Source: Bryobacteraceae bacterium (GTDB lineage: Bacteria; Acidobacteriota; Terriglobia; Bryobacterales; Bryobacteraceae). Taken from it: DNA of 40,927 bases. Below the pieces are notes generated by a model. That model made no database searches and was not told where the DNA came from. It was given only the letters and a program-made list of their open reading frames with translations. The position numbers were made by a program, and so were the translations under genes. Within the stretch, counting starts at the first letter, position 1; each line of letters begins with the position of its first letter. This document shows, piece by piece, positions 1-8,586 of the stretch. Location: positions 1 to 40,927 of the forward strand of contig JABAQT010000076.1 of assembly GCA_019187195.1 (NCBI GenBank), in the 5' to 3' direction.

Positions 1-18
1 CGGGCGGGTGAAACAATC

Positions 19-1296
19 TTACACACCCTTTGGAGCCGCCCAGTGTGGCCTGTACTCGCGCCTCAACAGGCTGTTCGCCTCGTGGTCGCCTTCGATCGCT
101 TCCTTCACCCCATCGAACCGCACGTTCCGTCCCGTTCTCGCGACGATATTGCCCAGATGGCAAAGCATGGTCGATTGGTGGCCTGTCTCGATATCCGCGT
201 GCGGGCGCGTCCGGTCCCTGACGGAGGCAAAGAAATTCCGGAAATGATGCAGCTCCGGCCCGTCCTGGCCATCGGTTTCATCGTGCGCCAGCTTGCCGCT
301 CCGGTCGTAGATCCGGAACCCCCAACTCTGTTTCGCCCACCGTCCGATCTGGACGCTCCCCTCCGTGCCGTAAACCGCGACTCCGTTATCCTGGCCCTCC
401 AGGCCGTACGGGTTCCAGATGCGCATCTCAAACAGCAGCGCCTTGCCTCCCTCGAACTCGAAGGTGATGTTCATCGTGTCGGGTGTCTGCTGGTCATCGT
501 CGAAGAACAGCTTGCGCCCCATTCCGGAAACGCGCCGCGGCGCTCCCACACCCAGCGCCCAGCGCGCGATGTCCATCTGGTGCACGCCGTCGTTTCCCAT
601 GTCTCCCGTGCCGTAATTCCAGTTCCAGTGCCATGTGTAATGGAAGCGGTTCTCGTTGAACGGCAGGAAAGGCGCCGGCCCCGTCCAGGTTTCGAAATCG
701 ACGCCGGCGGGCACGGGGCTGTCGTTCTTGTGGCCGATGTTTTCCCGCAACTGCACGTTCCACGCTTTCGCCATCAGCACCCTGCCGATCCTGCCCGCGT
801 GCACGTGGCCGATGGCACGGAGCGTCGACGGGCGGCTCCGCGATTGCGTGCCCACCTGCACCACCCGTTGATGGCGGCGCGCGGCTTCCACCATCAGCCG
901 CCCTTCCCTCAAATTGTGCGAAGCCGGTTTCTCCACGTACACGTCCTTGCCCGCATCGCAGGCGAGCAGCGTGGCAGGCGCATGCCAGTGGTCCGGCGTG
1001 GCGATGAACACAGCGTCCACGCTCCTGTCGTCCAGGATTCGCCGCGGATCCTTCACGAAAGGAGGCCTTTTGCCGTTCCGTTCCTCGACGGCTTTCGCCG
1101 CGCGCGGATAGACGTTCTCATCCACGTCGCACAGCGCGGTGATGTTGGCTTCCGGCATGCCGGCGAGGCTCGCGGCGATCGAGCGCCCCCTCCCGCGTAT
1201 CCCGATGACGGCGACGTTCAGCCGGTCGCCGGCGGCCACCGCCCGGGAAACGAGCGCGGCCCCGGAGATCCCTTTTACGAAAAATCGGCGGTTCAT
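19..1296 (-). CDS. Gfo/Idh/MocA family oxidoreductase, Tat-exported
   Basis: Predicted NAD(P)-dependent sugar or inositol-type dehydrogenase of 425 residues. The N-terminus MNRRFFVKG is a twin-arginine motif followed by a short hydrophobic stretch, so export in folded form by Tat is likely. A Rossmann segment follows (VAVIGIRGRGRS, near residues 28-39), then ATPDHWHA, the family EKP motif (DVYVEKP), and a GDMGNDGVHQMD segment that supplies the usual catalytic His/Asp region. I chose the ATG at 1296 because GGAGG lies about 11 nt upstream; a GTG at 1314 would place the twin arginines further in. It is divergent from the paralogue at 1352, which suggests a paired role in extracytoplasmic sugar oxidation. 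The substrate cannot be read from sequence. Confidence 0.9.
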   Translation of the reverse strand: MNRRFFVKGISGAALVSRAVAAGDRLNVAVIGIRGRGRSIAASLAGMPEANITALCDVDENVYPRAAKAVEERNGKRPPFVKDPRRILDDRSVDAVFIATPDHWHAPATLLACDAGKDVYVEKPASHNLREGRLMVEAARRHQRVVQVGTQSRSRPSTLRAIGHVHAGRIGRVLMAKAWNVQLRENIGHKNDSPVPAGVDFETWTGPAPFLPFNENRFHYTWHWNWNYGTGDMGNDGVHQMDIARWALGVGAPRRVSGMGRKLFFDDDQQTPDTMNITFEFEGGKALLFEMRIWNPYGLEGQDNGVAVYGTEGSVQIGRWAKQSWGFRIYDRSGKLAHDETDGQDGPELHHFRNFFASVRDRTRPHADIETGHQSTMLCHLGNIVARTGRNVRFDGVKEAIEGDHEANSLLRREYRPHWAAPKGV

Positions 1297-1338
1297 GTCC
1301 TTTAATCCCTCCACGGGCAGGCGTAACTAGGCAGAGTA

Positions 1339-1344
1339 TATAAT
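1339..1344 (+). promoter_or_regulatory. -10 box TATAAT for a probable leaderless transcript
   Basis: A perfect TATAAT ends 7 nt before the ATG at 1352, so transcription would start at or next to the A of that codon. No convincing -35 box is visible. The box overlaps the alternative ATG at 1343, which argues against that codon being the start. Confidence 0.6.
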
Positions 1345-1351
1345 GCCGGGT

Positions 1352-2563
1352 ATGGAAAATGCTCAGCCTGGCCGCAGAGATCTCTTCCGGACCGCCGGGA
1401 CCGCCGCCATTGCCTGGAGCGCCGCTTCCTACTCCCGCATCCTCGGCGCTAACGGCAAAGTGAACCTCGGTCTGATCGGCTGCGGCGGCCGCGGTTCTTA
1501 CGTGTTGAGCGTCTTCCAGAAAAGCGACCAGGTCAACGTCACCGCCGTCTGTGACGTCTACGCCGCGCGCGTCGATGAGGAACTCGCGAAAGCGCCGCGC
1601 GCCAAAGGCTTCGCCGATCACCGCAAACTGCTCGAACACAGGGAACTCGATGCGGTTCTCATCGCGACTCCCGACCATTGGCACGCCGGCTGCGCCATCG
1701 ACTCGCTGAACGCCGGAAAGGACGTCTACTGCGAAAAGCCGCTAACGCTCAGGATCGAGGAAGGCCCGAAGATCGTCAAGGCGGCCCGTGTCAACAACCG
1801 CATCTGCCAGGTCGGCATGCAGCAGCGCTCCGGGTCGCACTACCTGCGGGCCCGCGATGAATACTTCAGGACCGGCAAGCTGGGCAAGATCACCATGGCG
1901 CGCACCTGGTGGCATGGCAACTCCGCGCATCTGAGAAAAGCTCCGGAGTCCCTGCGGCAAAAGCCCTCGAATCTCGATTGGGCGCGCTTCCTCGGCCCCG
2001 TCAAGTGGCGCGACTACGATCCACAGCAGTATTACAACTTCCGGGCCTATCTCGATTTCGGCGGCGGCCAGGTCACCGATCTCTTCACCCACTGGATCGA
2101 TGTGGTTCACATGTTCATGGATCAGGACAATCCAATCTCGGCCGTGGCCGCCGGCGGAGTCTATGCCTACAAGGATGGCCGCACGGCTCCCGACACGATC
2201 AACGCGCTGCTCGAATACCCGGCCGAATGGAACGCCACGTTCGAAGCGACGCTCGCTCCCGGCATCACCGGGGCCGGTGTCGAAATGTGCGGCACCGAAG
2301 GCAAGCTGTTCATCACACGCGCGATGTACGAATACCGGTCGCACGAGAAAGGCGCCCCGCCCGTGGTTGTGAAGTCCGAAAAAGATCAGACCATCGAGCA
2401 CGTCGCCAACTTCCTTGACTGTATCCGGAGCCGCAAACTGCCCAACGGCGACGTTTGGATCGGGCACCGCTCGGCGCAGGCCTCGCACCTCGCCAACATC
2501 GCCTATCTCCAGAAACGCCGCCTGAAGTTCAATCCCGAACGCGAAGAGATTCTCCCTCTTTGA
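1352..2563 (+). CDS. Gfo/Idh/MocA family oxidoreductase, Tat-exported
   Basis: Predicted NAD(P)-dependent oxidoreductase of 403 residues, paralogous to the divergent gene on its left. A Tat-type start (GRRDLFRTAG, residues 7-16) is followed by the Rossmann motif LGLIGCGGRGS, ATPDHWHAG, DVYCEKPL (the family Glu-Lys-Pro) and a GGGQVTDLFTHWID stretch carrying the catalytic-region His and Asp. The usual start would be ATG 1343, but that codon lies inside a TATAAT box. ATG 1352 is preferred, with the transcript probably leaderless. Proteins of this type in acidobacteria and planctomycetes are thought to act on sugars outside the cytoplasm. The exact substrate is unknown. Confidence 0.9.
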   Translation: MENAQPGRRDLFRTAGTAAIAWSAASYSRILGANGKVNLGLIGCGGRGSYVLSVFQKSDQVNVTAVCDVYAARVDEELAKAPRAKGFADHRKLLEHRELDAVLIATPDHWHAGCAIDSLNAGKDVYCEKPLTLRIEEGPKIVKAARVNNRICQVGMQQRSGSHYLRARDEYFRTGKLGKITMARTWWHGNSAHLRKAPESLRQKPSNLDWARFLGPVKWRDYDPQQYYNFRAYLDFGGGQVTDLFTHWIDVVHMFMDQDNPISAVAAGGVYAYKDGRTAPDTINALLEYPAEWNATFEATLAPGITGAGVEMCGTEGKLFITRAMYEYRSHEKGAPPVVVKSEKDQTIEHVANFLDCIRSRKLPNGDVWIGHRSAQASHLANIAYLQKRRLKFNPEREEILPL

Positions 2564-2619
2564 GCGCTCCTTCGCGCTCGACTCGATCCCCCGCGGGCGT
2601 GTCCCCCTGATTTAAAGTG

Positions 2620-2649
2620 GACATGTTTATCCAGATGTCATGTTACAAT
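2620..2649 (+). promoter_or_regulatory. Promoter and candidate Rrf2 operator
   Basis: The inverted repeat GACAT-N10-ATGTC (2620-2624 and 2635-2639) lies just upstream of a -10 box TACAAT (2644-2649), which ends 7 nt before the Rrf2 ATG. Its position over the -35 region fits autorepression by the regulator it precedes. The operator role is inference. Confidence 0.5.
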
Positions 2650-2656
2650 ATCCCCA

Positions 2657-3097
2657 ATGTTCTCTCAGACCGTCGAGTACGCCCTCCGTGCCATGGTCGT
2701 CCTCGCCCGGCATGGCGGCGCGCCCCAGACCGCTCAGGCCATCGCCGGTAAGTCCCAGGTCCCCGTTGACTACCTCTTTAAGGTCCTCCAGGTTCTCGGC
2801 CGCGCCGGACTGGTGGGGGCTCAGCGCGGCAAGCATGGCGGCTTCTCTCTCACTCGCCCGGCCACGGAGGTGACGGTTCTTGAGATTATCAACGCGGTGG
2901 ATCCCATTCAGCGGATCCGCAGTTGTCCGCTTGATATCAAATCTCATGGCTCGACCCTTTGCCCCCTGCACCGCAAACTCGATGCGGCGCTGCAACTGGT
3001 CGAGCACGCCTTTGCTTCGACAACGCTGGCGGATTTGAACGACGCGCCGCCCAACCTGATGCCACTGTGTGGAGGTTTGACCCATGTCCTTGCCTAA
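2657..3097 (+). CDS. Rrf2 family transcriptional regulator
   Basis: A winged-helix regulator of 146 residues, the normal Rrf2 length. The N-terminal helix MFSQTVEYALRAMVVLA, a recognition region near residues 25-60 and the wing QRGKHGGFSL are typical. Cluster-binding members such as IscR and NsrR carry three closely spaced Cys. Here the region has only Cys90 and Cys102, 12 positions apart, with His97 and His105 between or beside them and Cys138 near the C-terminus. A metal, Fe-S or thiol sensor is possible but not shown. The 3' end overlaps the next gene by 14 nt, so the two are co-expressed. There is no Shine-Dalgarno; the start sits 7 nt after a TACAAT box. Confidence 0.9.
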   Translation: MFSQTVEYALRAMVVLARHGGAPQTAQAIAGKSQVPVDYLFKVLQVLGRAGLVGAQRGKHGGFSLTRPATEVTVLEIINAVDPIQRIRSCPLDIKSHGSTLCPLHRKLDAALQLVEHAFASTTLADLNDAPPNLMPLCGGLTHVLA

Positions 3098-4415
3098 ACG
3101 CTCCCGTCTCCTGCCGCTCATCCTTATGGCCGGAGGCGCTGTCGCTCTCGCCGAATTGAGCGGGTCCTACCTGGTCCCCCTGGATCACGAAGCCATCCAA
3201 TACGAAAAGGCCCCCGTTACCGACTTCATCATCGAACTGGGCGCGAAAGTGGCGCGGGGCGAAACGAAACTCGAGTTCAACGACAACCTCGGCTACCTTC
3301 CGTCTATGCTCAAGGCGCTCGATATCAACCCCGATTCCCAGGTTCTTGTGTTCTCGAAGACCAGTTTCCAGGCTCCGCGGATCTCGCCGCGGATGCCCCG
3401 GGCGCTCTATTTCAACGACGAGATGAGCGTGGGTTTCGTGCGCGGCGGCGATGTCCTCGAGTTGGCCGCGGTGGACCCGCGCCAGGGTGTCATCTTCTAT
3501 ACGCTCGATCAGGAAAAAACCGAAAAACCCCGCTTCGACCGGCGCGACACCTGCCTCCAGTGCCATCAGTCCGGCGGCACTCTGGGCGTGCCGGGTCTGG
3601 TGGTCCGCTCGATCTATCCCGAGGCATCGGGCATGCCCATCTTCCAGGCCGGTACTTTTATTACCGATCACCGCAGCCCGCTTTCGGAACGCTGGGGCGG
3701 CTGGTATGTATCCGGCACCCACGGCTCCGTCCATCATATGGGTAATGCAGTGGTCCGCGACCGCGACAAGCCCGATCAGCTCGAAACCGATGGCACGCAA
3801 AACCTGACCGACCTCAGCCGTAAATTCGATACCGGCGCCTACCTCGTGCCCACCAGCGACATCGTGGCGTTGCTTGTCCTCGAGCACCAGACGCACATGA
3901 CCAACCTGATTACCCGCGTGGGTTTTGAAACGCGCATGGCTCTGCACTACCAGGCGGGAATCAACAAGGCGTTCCATCAACCCGAAGGGACGCTCAGCGA
4001 CTCGACCCAGCGCCGCATCGACTCCGCGGTCGAGGAGATGGTTCGCTACATGCTCTTCATCGACGAAACTCCGATACTCTCCCCCATCAAGGGAGTATCC
4101 ACTTTCACGAAGACCTTTCCGGCGCGCGGCCCCCGGGATTCAAAGGGCCGCAGTCTCCGTGACTTCGATCTCACCAGGCGCATCTTCACCTATCCGCTTA
4201 CCTACATGATCTATTCGAAGCAGTTCGACGGGATGCCCCAGGAAGCCCGCGACCGGATCTACCGGCGTCTCTACGATATCCTCACCGGACAGGACAAGAG
4301 CGGCAAGTACGCCAAACTATCCGCTGAAGACCGCCGGAACATCTTCGAAATCCTGCGCGGCACGAAGAAAGGCCTTCCGCCCTACTGGACCACGGAAGCC
4401 CGCGCCGGTTACTGA
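3084..4415 (+). CDS. Exported protein with one CxxCH haem site
   Basis: A 443-residue protein with a basic N-terminus and hydrophobic segment (residues 9-24), so secreted or membrane-anchored. It holds a single c-type haem attachment motif, CLQCH, at residues 157-161, inside a conserved block that includes LVFSKTSFQ, PRALYFND and RWGGWYVSGTHG. I recognise this as a conserved acidobacterial/planctomycete-type family of unknown role, not a classical cytochrome fold. The start ATG has GGAGG 8 nt upstream and overlaps the Rrf2 gene by 14 nt, so the regulator and the haem protein probably form one operon. An electron-transfer or redox-stress role is inference. The end overlaps the convergent DUF1080 gene by 7 nt. 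Confidence 0.7.
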   Translation: MSLPKRSRLLPLILMAGGAVALAELSGSYLVPLDHEAIQYEKAPVTDFIIELGAKVARGETKLEFNDNLGYLPSMLKALDINPDSQVLVFSKTSFQAPRISPRMPRALYFNDEMSVGFVRGGDVLELAAVDPRQGVIFYTLDQEKTEKPRFDRRDTCLQCHQSGGTLGVPGLVVRSIYPEASGMPIFQAGTFITDHRSPLSERWGGWYVSGTHGSVHHMGNAVVRDRDKPDQLETDGTQNLTDLSRKFDTGAYLVPTSDIVALLVLEHQTHMTNLITRVGFETRMALHYQAGINKAFHQPEGTLSDSTQRRIDSAVEEMVRYMLFIDETPILSPIKGVSTFTKTFPARGPRDSKGRSLRDFDLTRRIFTYPLTYMIYSKQFDGMPQEARDRIYRRLYDILTGQDKSGKYAKLSAEDRRNIFEILRGTKKGLPPYWTTEARAGY

Positions 4416-5125
4416 CCAAGCCTCCGCAGCCAGATATTGCGGAACCTCATCGTCGTGTCCGGGGCGCCCTTGAACCCGCTATGATCCTGCAGGCGAAGCG
4501 GACCCGGACCGCAGATATCTTTCTGCCGGCAGCCCGGTCCAGCCTTCGGAATCGGCGTGTGGTCCTGAACCAGCACTCCATTCAGGAGAATCGTCGCGCT
4601 TCCCGGCTGGGCGACTTTTCCGTCCGCGCCGCACCGTGGAGCACGGAAAATGATGTCGTAGCTCTGCCACTCATCCGGGCGGCGGGCCGCGTTCACCAGC
4701 GGGGCTGAGAACCCGTAAACAGCGCCCAGCGACCCGTCGGCATAGGTCGGATTCTGGTAGGAGTCGAGGATCTGCACCTCGTAGCACGATTGCAGGTAAA
4801 CCCCGCTGTTGCCCCTCAACTGCCCATGTTGATCCGGCATGTAGGGAACAGCGAACTCGATATGGATCTGGGCATCGAGGAAAGTCTGGCTGCTGATGAT
4901 GTCCCCCGCGCCGGTGCGGCAGGACATCACCCCATCGGCCACCGTGCACTTGCCCGGTCCGCCAGTCAGCGTACGCCAGCCGGACATATCCTTCCCATTG
5001 AACAGCATGATGGCGTCCGAGGGCGGCTTGGCCGGCCCTCCCGGATCGACAACGCGAGGCTGGGGAAGCGTCCGCTCCTGCCCCTGCAGGCCCGCTGCCA
5101 CAAGTAGCGCCAAGGCCAGTTTCAT
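4409..5125 (-). CDS. DUF1080 (3-keto-disaccharide hydrolase fold) exported protein
   Basis: A 238-residue protein with an N-terminal signal peptide (residues 1 to about 15) and a concanavalin-like DUF1080 domain. Visible family marks are LFNGKDMSGW, GNSGVYLQ followed by YEVQILDS, and PLRLQDH near the end. The family is linked with hydrolysis of keto-sugar glycosides or with carbohydrate binding in the periplasm. Its ATG overlaps the stop of the upstream GntR gene in an ATGA, so translation is coupled and the regulator probably controls it. Six Cys residues across the chain would suit disulphides in an exported protein. The true substrate is unknown. Confidence 0.85.
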   Translation of the reverse strand: MKLALALLVAAGLQGQERTLPQPRVVDPGGPAKPPSDAIMLFNGKDMSGWRTLTGGPGKCTVADGVMSCRTGAGDIISSQTFLDAQIHIEFAVPYMPDQHGQLRGNSGVYLQSCYEVQILDSYQNPTYADGSLGAVYGFSAPLVNAARRPDEWQSYDIIFRAPRCGADGKVAQPGSATILLNGVLVQDHTPIPKAGPGCRQKDICGPGPLRLQDHSGFKGAPDTTMRFRNIWLRRLGQ

Positions 5126-5787
5126 GTTTCCGATTCCTGGGCGAAATGGCGATAGCTGCTCTCGAGAATCTCATGGCAGCAGGCGCGGATCTTTTCCGGG
5201 TCCTTCTCCGCCATTGCCTCGACCAGCGGAGCGTGCGGCATGAATCCGTTCAAACTACCGCTCCCGCGGCTGCGCAGAATGCTCACGTAAGCGAATACAG
5301 GAATGGTCAACTGGTCGAGCATGTCGTACAGTACCCCGTTGCCGCAGTTTCGCCAGATGAAACGGTGGAAGGCGAGGTCGGCTTCCGAAGCTTCATAATA
5401 GGCGCAAGCGTCCGCCTGATGGATCATCGCCTGGTTCAGCGCGCGCAGGTGGTTCAGATCCTCCGCCGTCATCCGCTCGGCGGCTTGAACCGCCGCCAGG
5501 CTCTCGAGCAGGAGCCGCAACTCGAAGCGCTCCTTCAACTCCCGCGCGGAAAGCTGAACGACCGTCGTGCCCAGATTAGGCGTCCGCACGACGATTCCCT
5601 TGTGCTCCAGTTGCAGCAGGGCCTCGCGCACCGTAGCCTGGCTTACTCCTAACTCCCGGGCCATGTGTAACTCCCGGACGGCCTCCCCCGGCGCGAATCT
5701 TCCCGAGAAGATCGCATTGCGGATGGCATTCAGGACAACTTCGCGGAGCGGGCCGCGTTTCAGCATTGGAAGCGCTTGCGTAACCAT
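5122..5787 (-). CDS. GntR family regulator, FadR/FCD subfamily
   Basis: A 221-residue repressor-type protein. The N-terminal winged helix covers roughly residues 10-75 (LREVVLNAIRNAIFSGRFAPG, then ELGVSQATVREALLQLE). The C-terminal all-helical FCD domain carries the metal-site pattern of an Asp and three His (ADLAFH, HAPLVEA, CHEIL). FCD regulators usually sense sugar acids or other organic acids. The coupled DUF1080 gene downstream suggests a carbohydrate-derived signal. A sigma70-like promoter lies directly upstream and a 17-bp dyad beyond it is a likely operator. Confidence 0.92.
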   Translation of the reverse strand: MVTQALPMLKRGPLREVVLNAIRNAIFSGRFAPGEAVRELHMARELGVSQATVREALLQLEHKGIVVRTPNLGTTVVQLSARELKERFELRLLLESLAAVQAAERMTAEDLNHLRALNQAMIHQADACAYYEASEADLAFHRFIWRNCGNGVLYDMLDQLTIPVFAYVSILRSRGSGSLNGFMPHAPLVEAMAEKDPEKIRACCHEILESSYRHFAQESET

Positions 5788-5802
5788 AGGAACAAACGAC
5801 GA

Positions 5803-5831
5803 ATGATACAGCCTGCCGCTACCGGCTGCAA
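5803..5831 (-). promoter_or_regulatory. Promoter of the GntR-DUF1080 operon
   Basis: On the minus strand TTGCAG (5826-5831) and TATCAT (5803-5808) are separated by exactly 17 nt. The predicted transcript starts about 8-9 nt before the GntR ATG at 5787, leaving little room for a Shine-Dalgarno. Confidence 0.6.
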
Positions 5832-5847
5832 CCGGGGTGGCAAACTT

Positions 5848-5864
5848 TGTATTGCTGGTATACA
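5848..5864. promoter_or_regulatory. Candidate GntR operator, 17-bp dyad
   Basis: TGTAT-N7-ATACA is a perfect dyad with 5-bp arms, about 17 bp upstream of the -35 box of the GntR gene. A further ATACAG half-site covers the -10 region (5806-5811). FCD-type GntR proteins bind short dyads with GT/AC cores, so self-regulation is plausible but unproven. Confidence 0.45.
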
Positions 5865-5893
5865 GCGGATCGAGCCTTGCCGGGCGGTCTTCC

Positions 5894-8434
5894 TCAAACC
5901 GCTACTTGTGTCTGCGGCGCCGCATCCTTGTATAGCAGGCGTTGCAAAGCCCCCTGCAGGTCCGCCAGCCCCACCGGCTTGCTGATATAGTCGTCCATTC
6001 CGGCCGACAGGCATTTCTCGCGGTCGCCCACCATTGCGTTCGCCGTCAGCGCGCAGATCAAGGTATGCTTGCCCGGCCCTTCGCGCTTCCGGATTTCACT
6101 GGTGGCCTCGAAGCCATCCATCTCCGGCATCTGGCAATCCATCAGGATCAGGTCATAGGCCGTGCGATCCAGGGCCATCAGCGCCTCCCGTCCGTTATTG
6201 ACCACGTCCGCCTGCACTCCAAGCTTCTGCAGCAGGCGCAAGGCGATCCGCTGGTTGATGAGATTGTCCTCGGCCAGAAGAACCAGCGGCTCCCCTCCGC
6301 GGGCCCGCTTCTCCTTTTCCGCAAGTGTATGCCGTGTCACCAGCTGAGCCGGAACCGGAGTCCCGCCCGGATTCTCCCGCTTGCGGATCACCTCCACCAT
6401 CGTTTCGTAGAGCTGGGTTGCCCGGATCGGCTTGTTCAGATACCCGGCGTATCCGGCCTCGCGCAGTTGCAGGCCGTCGCCCCGCAGCGGCGTCGACGTG
6501 ATCGCAATCAGGGGTGTGTCGCGCAACGCCAGGTCGTATTTCAACGCGCCGGCCACCGCTCCCGGATTGACTCCCGGAGTGTCCAGGTCCACCAATGCCA
6601 GTTTGATGTCCGAACCCTTGGCCGCCGCTTTGTGCATCGCCTCGTTCATCTCTCCCGGATGCTGCACATGCAGGTAAGGACAGCGCCAACTCTCGAAAAA
6701 CTGCCGCAGGTGCGCGCTCGAACTGTCGGGACCCGCGAGCAGCAACACCGGAGACCCGTTCAGGTGCAGTCCTTGCCGCGCTTCCGGCGTCGCGTCATCC
6801 TCGAACGGCAGCACCATGGGCGCTCTTTCGAAAACCACCGTGAAGAAGAACGTGCTCCCGCGTCCGGGTTCGCTGTTGAAGCTGATCTCGCCGCCCATCA
6901 TCTCCACCAGTTGCCGGCTGATGGCCAGCCCCAGCCCTGTTCCGCCGTATTTCCGCGTCGTCGAATTGTCCCCCTGGACAAAACTCTGGAACAACCTGTC
7001 ACGGTATTCGGGCGCGATTCCGATTCCCGTATCCTGCACCATGAAGCGCAGCGTCACGGTCTGCCCCCGTTCTGCGATGAGCTCCGTGAAAACGCTTACT
7101 TTTCCGTGATCCGTGAACTTGATGGCATTGCTCAGCAGATTGTTCAGCACCTGGCGCAGCCTGCCCGGATCGCCGATGACGTAGCTCGGAATATCCTCGG
7201 CGGCCGAGCAACTGAACTCGATCCCCTTCGCCCGCGCGCGGATGGCGCACATGGCCTGTACTTCCTCGACTGTCATTGCCAGATCGAACGGGATCATCTC
7301 GAGCCGCAGCTTCCCGGCTTCAATCTTCGAAATATCCAGAATGTCGTTGATCAGCGTCAGCAGCGCGTCCGCCGATTGCTTCACCGCCGTCGCATACTCC
7401 CGCTGCTCGGAGCCGAGCGAGGTCCCCAGTAGGAATTCGGTCATTCCGAGAATGCCGTTCATCGGCGTGCGGATTTCGTGGCTCATGTTCGCCAGAAACC
7501 GGCTCTTCATCTCGGTTGCCTCGCGGGCGTTGGCCAGCGCCGTCGCCAGTTCCTCGTTTTTCTGCTCGAGTTCCTGCGCGTAGGATTCCAGCCGCTCCTC
7601 GCTTTGGCGGCGTTCCGTGATCCGCCGGATCACGACAATCGTCTCGTTCCGGTAGTTGGGGCAGAAACGCGCTTCGTAGATCTCGGTGGCGCCGGAAGTT
7701 CCGGGAACCGTCAATTCCACCATCACCATGGCGTGGGTCCGCCTCACGCGCTGCAATGCCTGGTCCACTTTCAGACCCTCCCGGGGCGGCAAAGCATCCT
7801 GGAAGCGTTTCCGCAACAGGCTTTCACAGCTTGCCAGGGCCTCGGCGGGCTGCCCGGCGCGGGCATCGAGCACAACACCGTTCGGATCGAGCCGTAACAG
7901 CATGTCGGGCAACGCCTGGAACAGCGCCTTCAACTCCGTCGTGGTCCGGAATACCTCCTCCTGGTCCTTCTGCCGGTCCGTGATGTCGAAGGATGCCTGC
8001 AGCATTCCATACACTGTCCCATCAGGTTTCTCGAGAAGGCTCTCATGCACCTCGACGGTGATGGACTCCCCGTTGGCGCGCACGCAACGCCTCCGCACGG
8101 GAAGCAGTGGAGCCTGCCCGGCGAGTTTTCGCTGAATCTCCTCCTTCAGCTTGTCGCGCTCCTCGTCCGCTGCCAGCTCCCAGCAAGGCCGTCCGATCAT
8201 ATCCTTGGCGGCCAGCAGCCTCATCGAGCATTCTTTCTGGTTGACGCGCATGATGACGCCGTTTCCGTCGATCTCGGTGTACCCGATGGGCGCGTGCTGG
8301 AACAGCAGGGAAGCGCGCGTTCTCGCGCGGTTCAACTCTACCTCGGAGCCCTCGGAGTGATACCGGAAGGCCGACCATTTGTGGATCACGACGGCGACGG
8401 CCGCCGCCAGCAGGATCATCCACAGCCAGAACAC
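5894..8434 (-). CDS. Hybrid sensor histidine kinase, PAS-PAS-HisKA-HATPase-REC-REC
   Basis: An 846-residue membrane-anchored kinase. One transmembrane helix (residues 3-18) is followed by two PAS domains (starting near FQHAPIGYTEIDGNG and LFQALPDMLLRLDPNG), a coiled coil, then the H-box MSHEIRTPMNG with phospho-acceptor His319. ATPase boxes NLLSNAIKFT, DTGIGIAPE and GGTGLGLAIS are intact. Two receiver domains follow. The first keeps Asp616 and the NKP lysine but has only one acidic residue in its N-terminal pocket, so it may be weak. The second is canonical, with Asp766 in MDCQMPEMDG. No response regulator or Hpt gene is adjacent, so it is an orphan. I prefer the GTG at 8434, 9 nt after GGAGGAG; a TTG at 8455 would add seven residues. 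Confidence 0.93.
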   Translation of the reverse strand: MFWLWMILLAAAVAVVIHKWSAFRYHSEGSEVELNRARTRASLLFQHAPIGYTEIDGNGVIMRVNQKECSMRLLAAKDMIGRPCWELAADEERDKLKEEIQRKLAGQAPLLPVRRRCVRANGESITVEVHESLLEKPDGTVYGMLQASFDITDRQKDQEEVFRTTTELKALFQALPDMLLRLDPNGVVLDARAGQPAEALASCESLLRKRFQDALPPREGLKVDQALQRVRRTHAMVMVELTVPGTSGATEIYEARFCPNYRNETIVVIRRITERRQSEERLESYAQELEQKNEELATALANAREATEMKSRFLANMSHEIRTPMNGILGMTEFLLGTSLGSEQREYATAVKQSADALLTLINDILDISKIEAGKLRLEMIPFDLAMTVEEVQAMCAIRARAKGIEFSCSAAEDIPSYVIGDPGRLRQVLNNLLSNAIKFTDHGKVSVFTELIAERGQTVTLRFMVQDTGIGIAPEYRDRLFQSFVQGDNSTTRKYGGTGLGLAISRQLVEMMGGEISFNSEPGRGSTFFFTVVFERAPMVLPFEDDATPEARQGLHLNGSPVLLLAGPDSSSAHLRQFFESWRCPYLHVQHPGEMNEAMHKAAAKGSDIKLALVDLDTPGVNPGAVAGALKYDLALRDTPLIAITSTPLRGDGLQLREAGYAGYLNKPIRATQLYETMVEVIRKRENPGGTPVPAQLVTRHTLAEKEKRARGGEPLVLLAEDNLINQRIALRLLQKLGVQADVVNNGREALMALDRTAYDLILMDCQMPEMDGFEATSEIRKREGPGKHTLICALTANAMVGDREKCLSAGMDDYISKPVGLADLQGALQRLLYKDAAPQTQVAV

Positions 8435-8586
8435 GAAAAAATGCTCCTCCGCCAAGCAAAGTCAGACCTGGACACTCCGACTATCGGCCATTCCGCTTAG
8501 CGGCTTTATGGATTTAGAGCTACTCCATGTAGAACCGCCGGGGGAGCCTCACGCCCTAACTTATAGATGTAAGGAACCTTACGATT
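8435..8586 (-). other. Leader region between gatA and the histidine kinase
   Basis: About 150 nt without a gene. It holds the dyad GTAAGG-AA-CCTTAC (8569-8582) just after the gatA stop, a TATAAG-like -10 candidate (minus strand, 8559-8564), and weak potential stems ATGGA/TCCAT near 8510-8527. The dyad could end gatA transcription, although no T-run follows. I see no tRNA or recognisable riboswitch. Confidence 0.35.

Noticed and set aside
43..1305. Plus-strand ORF over the first oxidoreductase
   Set aside because: A Pro/Arg/His-rich shadow; the minus strand encodes the intact family motifs.
5942..7432. Plus-strand ORF over the histidine kinase
   Set aside because: Composition is a shadow of the kinase; no domain is seen.
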